Shown here: piece by piece, positions 4,823-5,089 of the stretch | Position numbering within the stretch: position 1 is the first letter of the stretch | Layout of the letters: each line of letters begins with the position of its first letter | Assembly (NCBI GenBank): GCA_044508215.1 | Contig: JBIQID010000164.1 | Location: forward strand, 1 to 5,089 | DNA length: 5,089 nucleotides | From: JAEZFI01 sp044508215 | GTDB lineage: Bacteria > Actinomycetota > Acidimicrobiia > Acidimicrobiales > Microtrichaceae | Direction of reading: 5' to 3' | Program-made: the position numbers and the translations under genes | The notes under the pieces: generated by a model | What the model was told of the DNA's origin: nothing | What the model saw: the letters and a program-made list of their open reading frames with translations, nothing else | The model's database searches: none

Positions 4823-5089
4823 CGGGATCCTCGGAGTAGGGGGTCTGGCGGGGCACGTCGACGAGGGCTCCGTAGAGCTCGGCGAGCGGCTGGAGCAGGG
4901 AACGGCGGCGAGCGACGTCGCTCAGGAGCGCGGCACGGAGCCGTGGGCGGAGATGGGCCAGGTCGCCGTCGCGCTCGATCGACCGGGCGACGTCGGGCGC
5001 AGGGAGGCCGGCCCGGCCGGTGGCGGCGACCTCGTCGCGGAGGGCAGCCAGCTCGGCCGCGAGCGGTGAGCGCGAGCTGCCGTCGAGCC
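4815..5089 (-). CDS. Unidentified protein, C-terminal 90 residues (cut by window edge)
   Basis: The minus-strand frame is open from the right edge to a TGA at 4817-4815. The visible residues begin LDGSSRSPLAAELAALRDEV, pass through PDVARSIERDGDLAHLRPRL and DVARRRSLLQPLAELYGALV, and end DVPRQTPYSEDPDE. The composition is mostly helical, rich in Ala, Leu and Arg, with a short acidic tail. The stop overlaps the next start in ATGAGTGA (8 nt shared), the coupled arrangement seen between true neighbours. That supports this being a real gene co-transcribed with the CrtC/AttH-like gene. I do not recognise the family. Genes next to DUF7064-type proteins are often phosphotransferase-like or DUF6285-like, but the resemblance here is too weak to assign. 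The 5' part lies beyond the window. Confidence 0.65.
   Translation of the reverse strand, partial: LDGSSRSPLAAELAALRDEVAATGRAGLPAPDVARSIERDGDLAHLRPRLRAALLSDVARRRSLLQPLAELYGALVDVPRQTPYSEDPDE
4829..4832 (-). promoter_or_regulatory. Ribosome binding site GAGG for the CrtC/AttH-like gene
   Basis: On the minus strand GAGG is followed by ATCCCG and then ATG. The spacing of 6 nt supports the start at 4822, within the end of the upstream reading frame. Confidence 0.6.

Noticed and set aside
4698..5069. Plus-strand open frame at the right end.
   Set aside because: It lies opposite the start of the CrtC/AttH-like gene and the coupled upstream frame, and its sequence shows no family features.

Overview
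The window is very GC-rich with strongly GC-biased third codon positions, compact gene spacing, ATGA stop/start overlaps and two flavin/F420-type luciferase-fold oxidoreductases. This points to a chromosomal segment of a high-GC actinobacterium that uses cofactor F420. A mycobacterial or Acidimicrobiia-like lineage is an inference; nothing here fixes the genus. There are no RNA genes, CRISPR arrays, insertion sequences or phage genes.

Layout. (1) 1-239, minus: N-terminal part of a luciferase-like (LLM class) oxidoreductase that runs off the left edge. (2) 240-311: a divergent control region with a near-ideal leaderless start for the rightward genes (TAGGCT six bases before the ATG) and an imperfect dyad over the -35 region, a plausible operator. 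(3) 312-3105, plus: three tightly coupled genes: a two-domain vicinal-oxygen-chelate (VOC/glyoxalase-like) protein, an F420-dependent-type LLM oxidoreductase resembling phthiodiolone ketoreductase/Mer, and an NAD-dependent short-chain dehydrogenase closely resembling human HSD10 (type 2 3-hydroxyacyl-CoA dehydrogenase). Each junction is an ATGA overlap. (4) 3185-3886, plus: a TetR-family regulator of the KstR2-like branch. (5) 3875-4822, minus: a CrtC/AttH-like (probably DUF7065-DUF7064) protein whose stop overlaps the end of the regulator gene. (6) 4815-5089, minus: the C-terminal end of an unidentified gene, overlapping the start of the gene in (5) by 8 nt.

Taken together, this reads as a small catabolic locus for a lipid-like substrate, probably a CoA thioester (fatty acyl, steroid or terpenoid). 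The SDR would oxidise a beta-hydroxyacyl-CoA or hydroxysteroid, the LLM enzyme would carry out an F420- or flavin-linked redox step, and the VOC protein would epimerise, isomerise or bind an intermediate. The TetR protein would respond to a pathway acyl-CoA. The substrate cannot be read from the sequence; this pathway is a hypothesis built on family membership and gene order.
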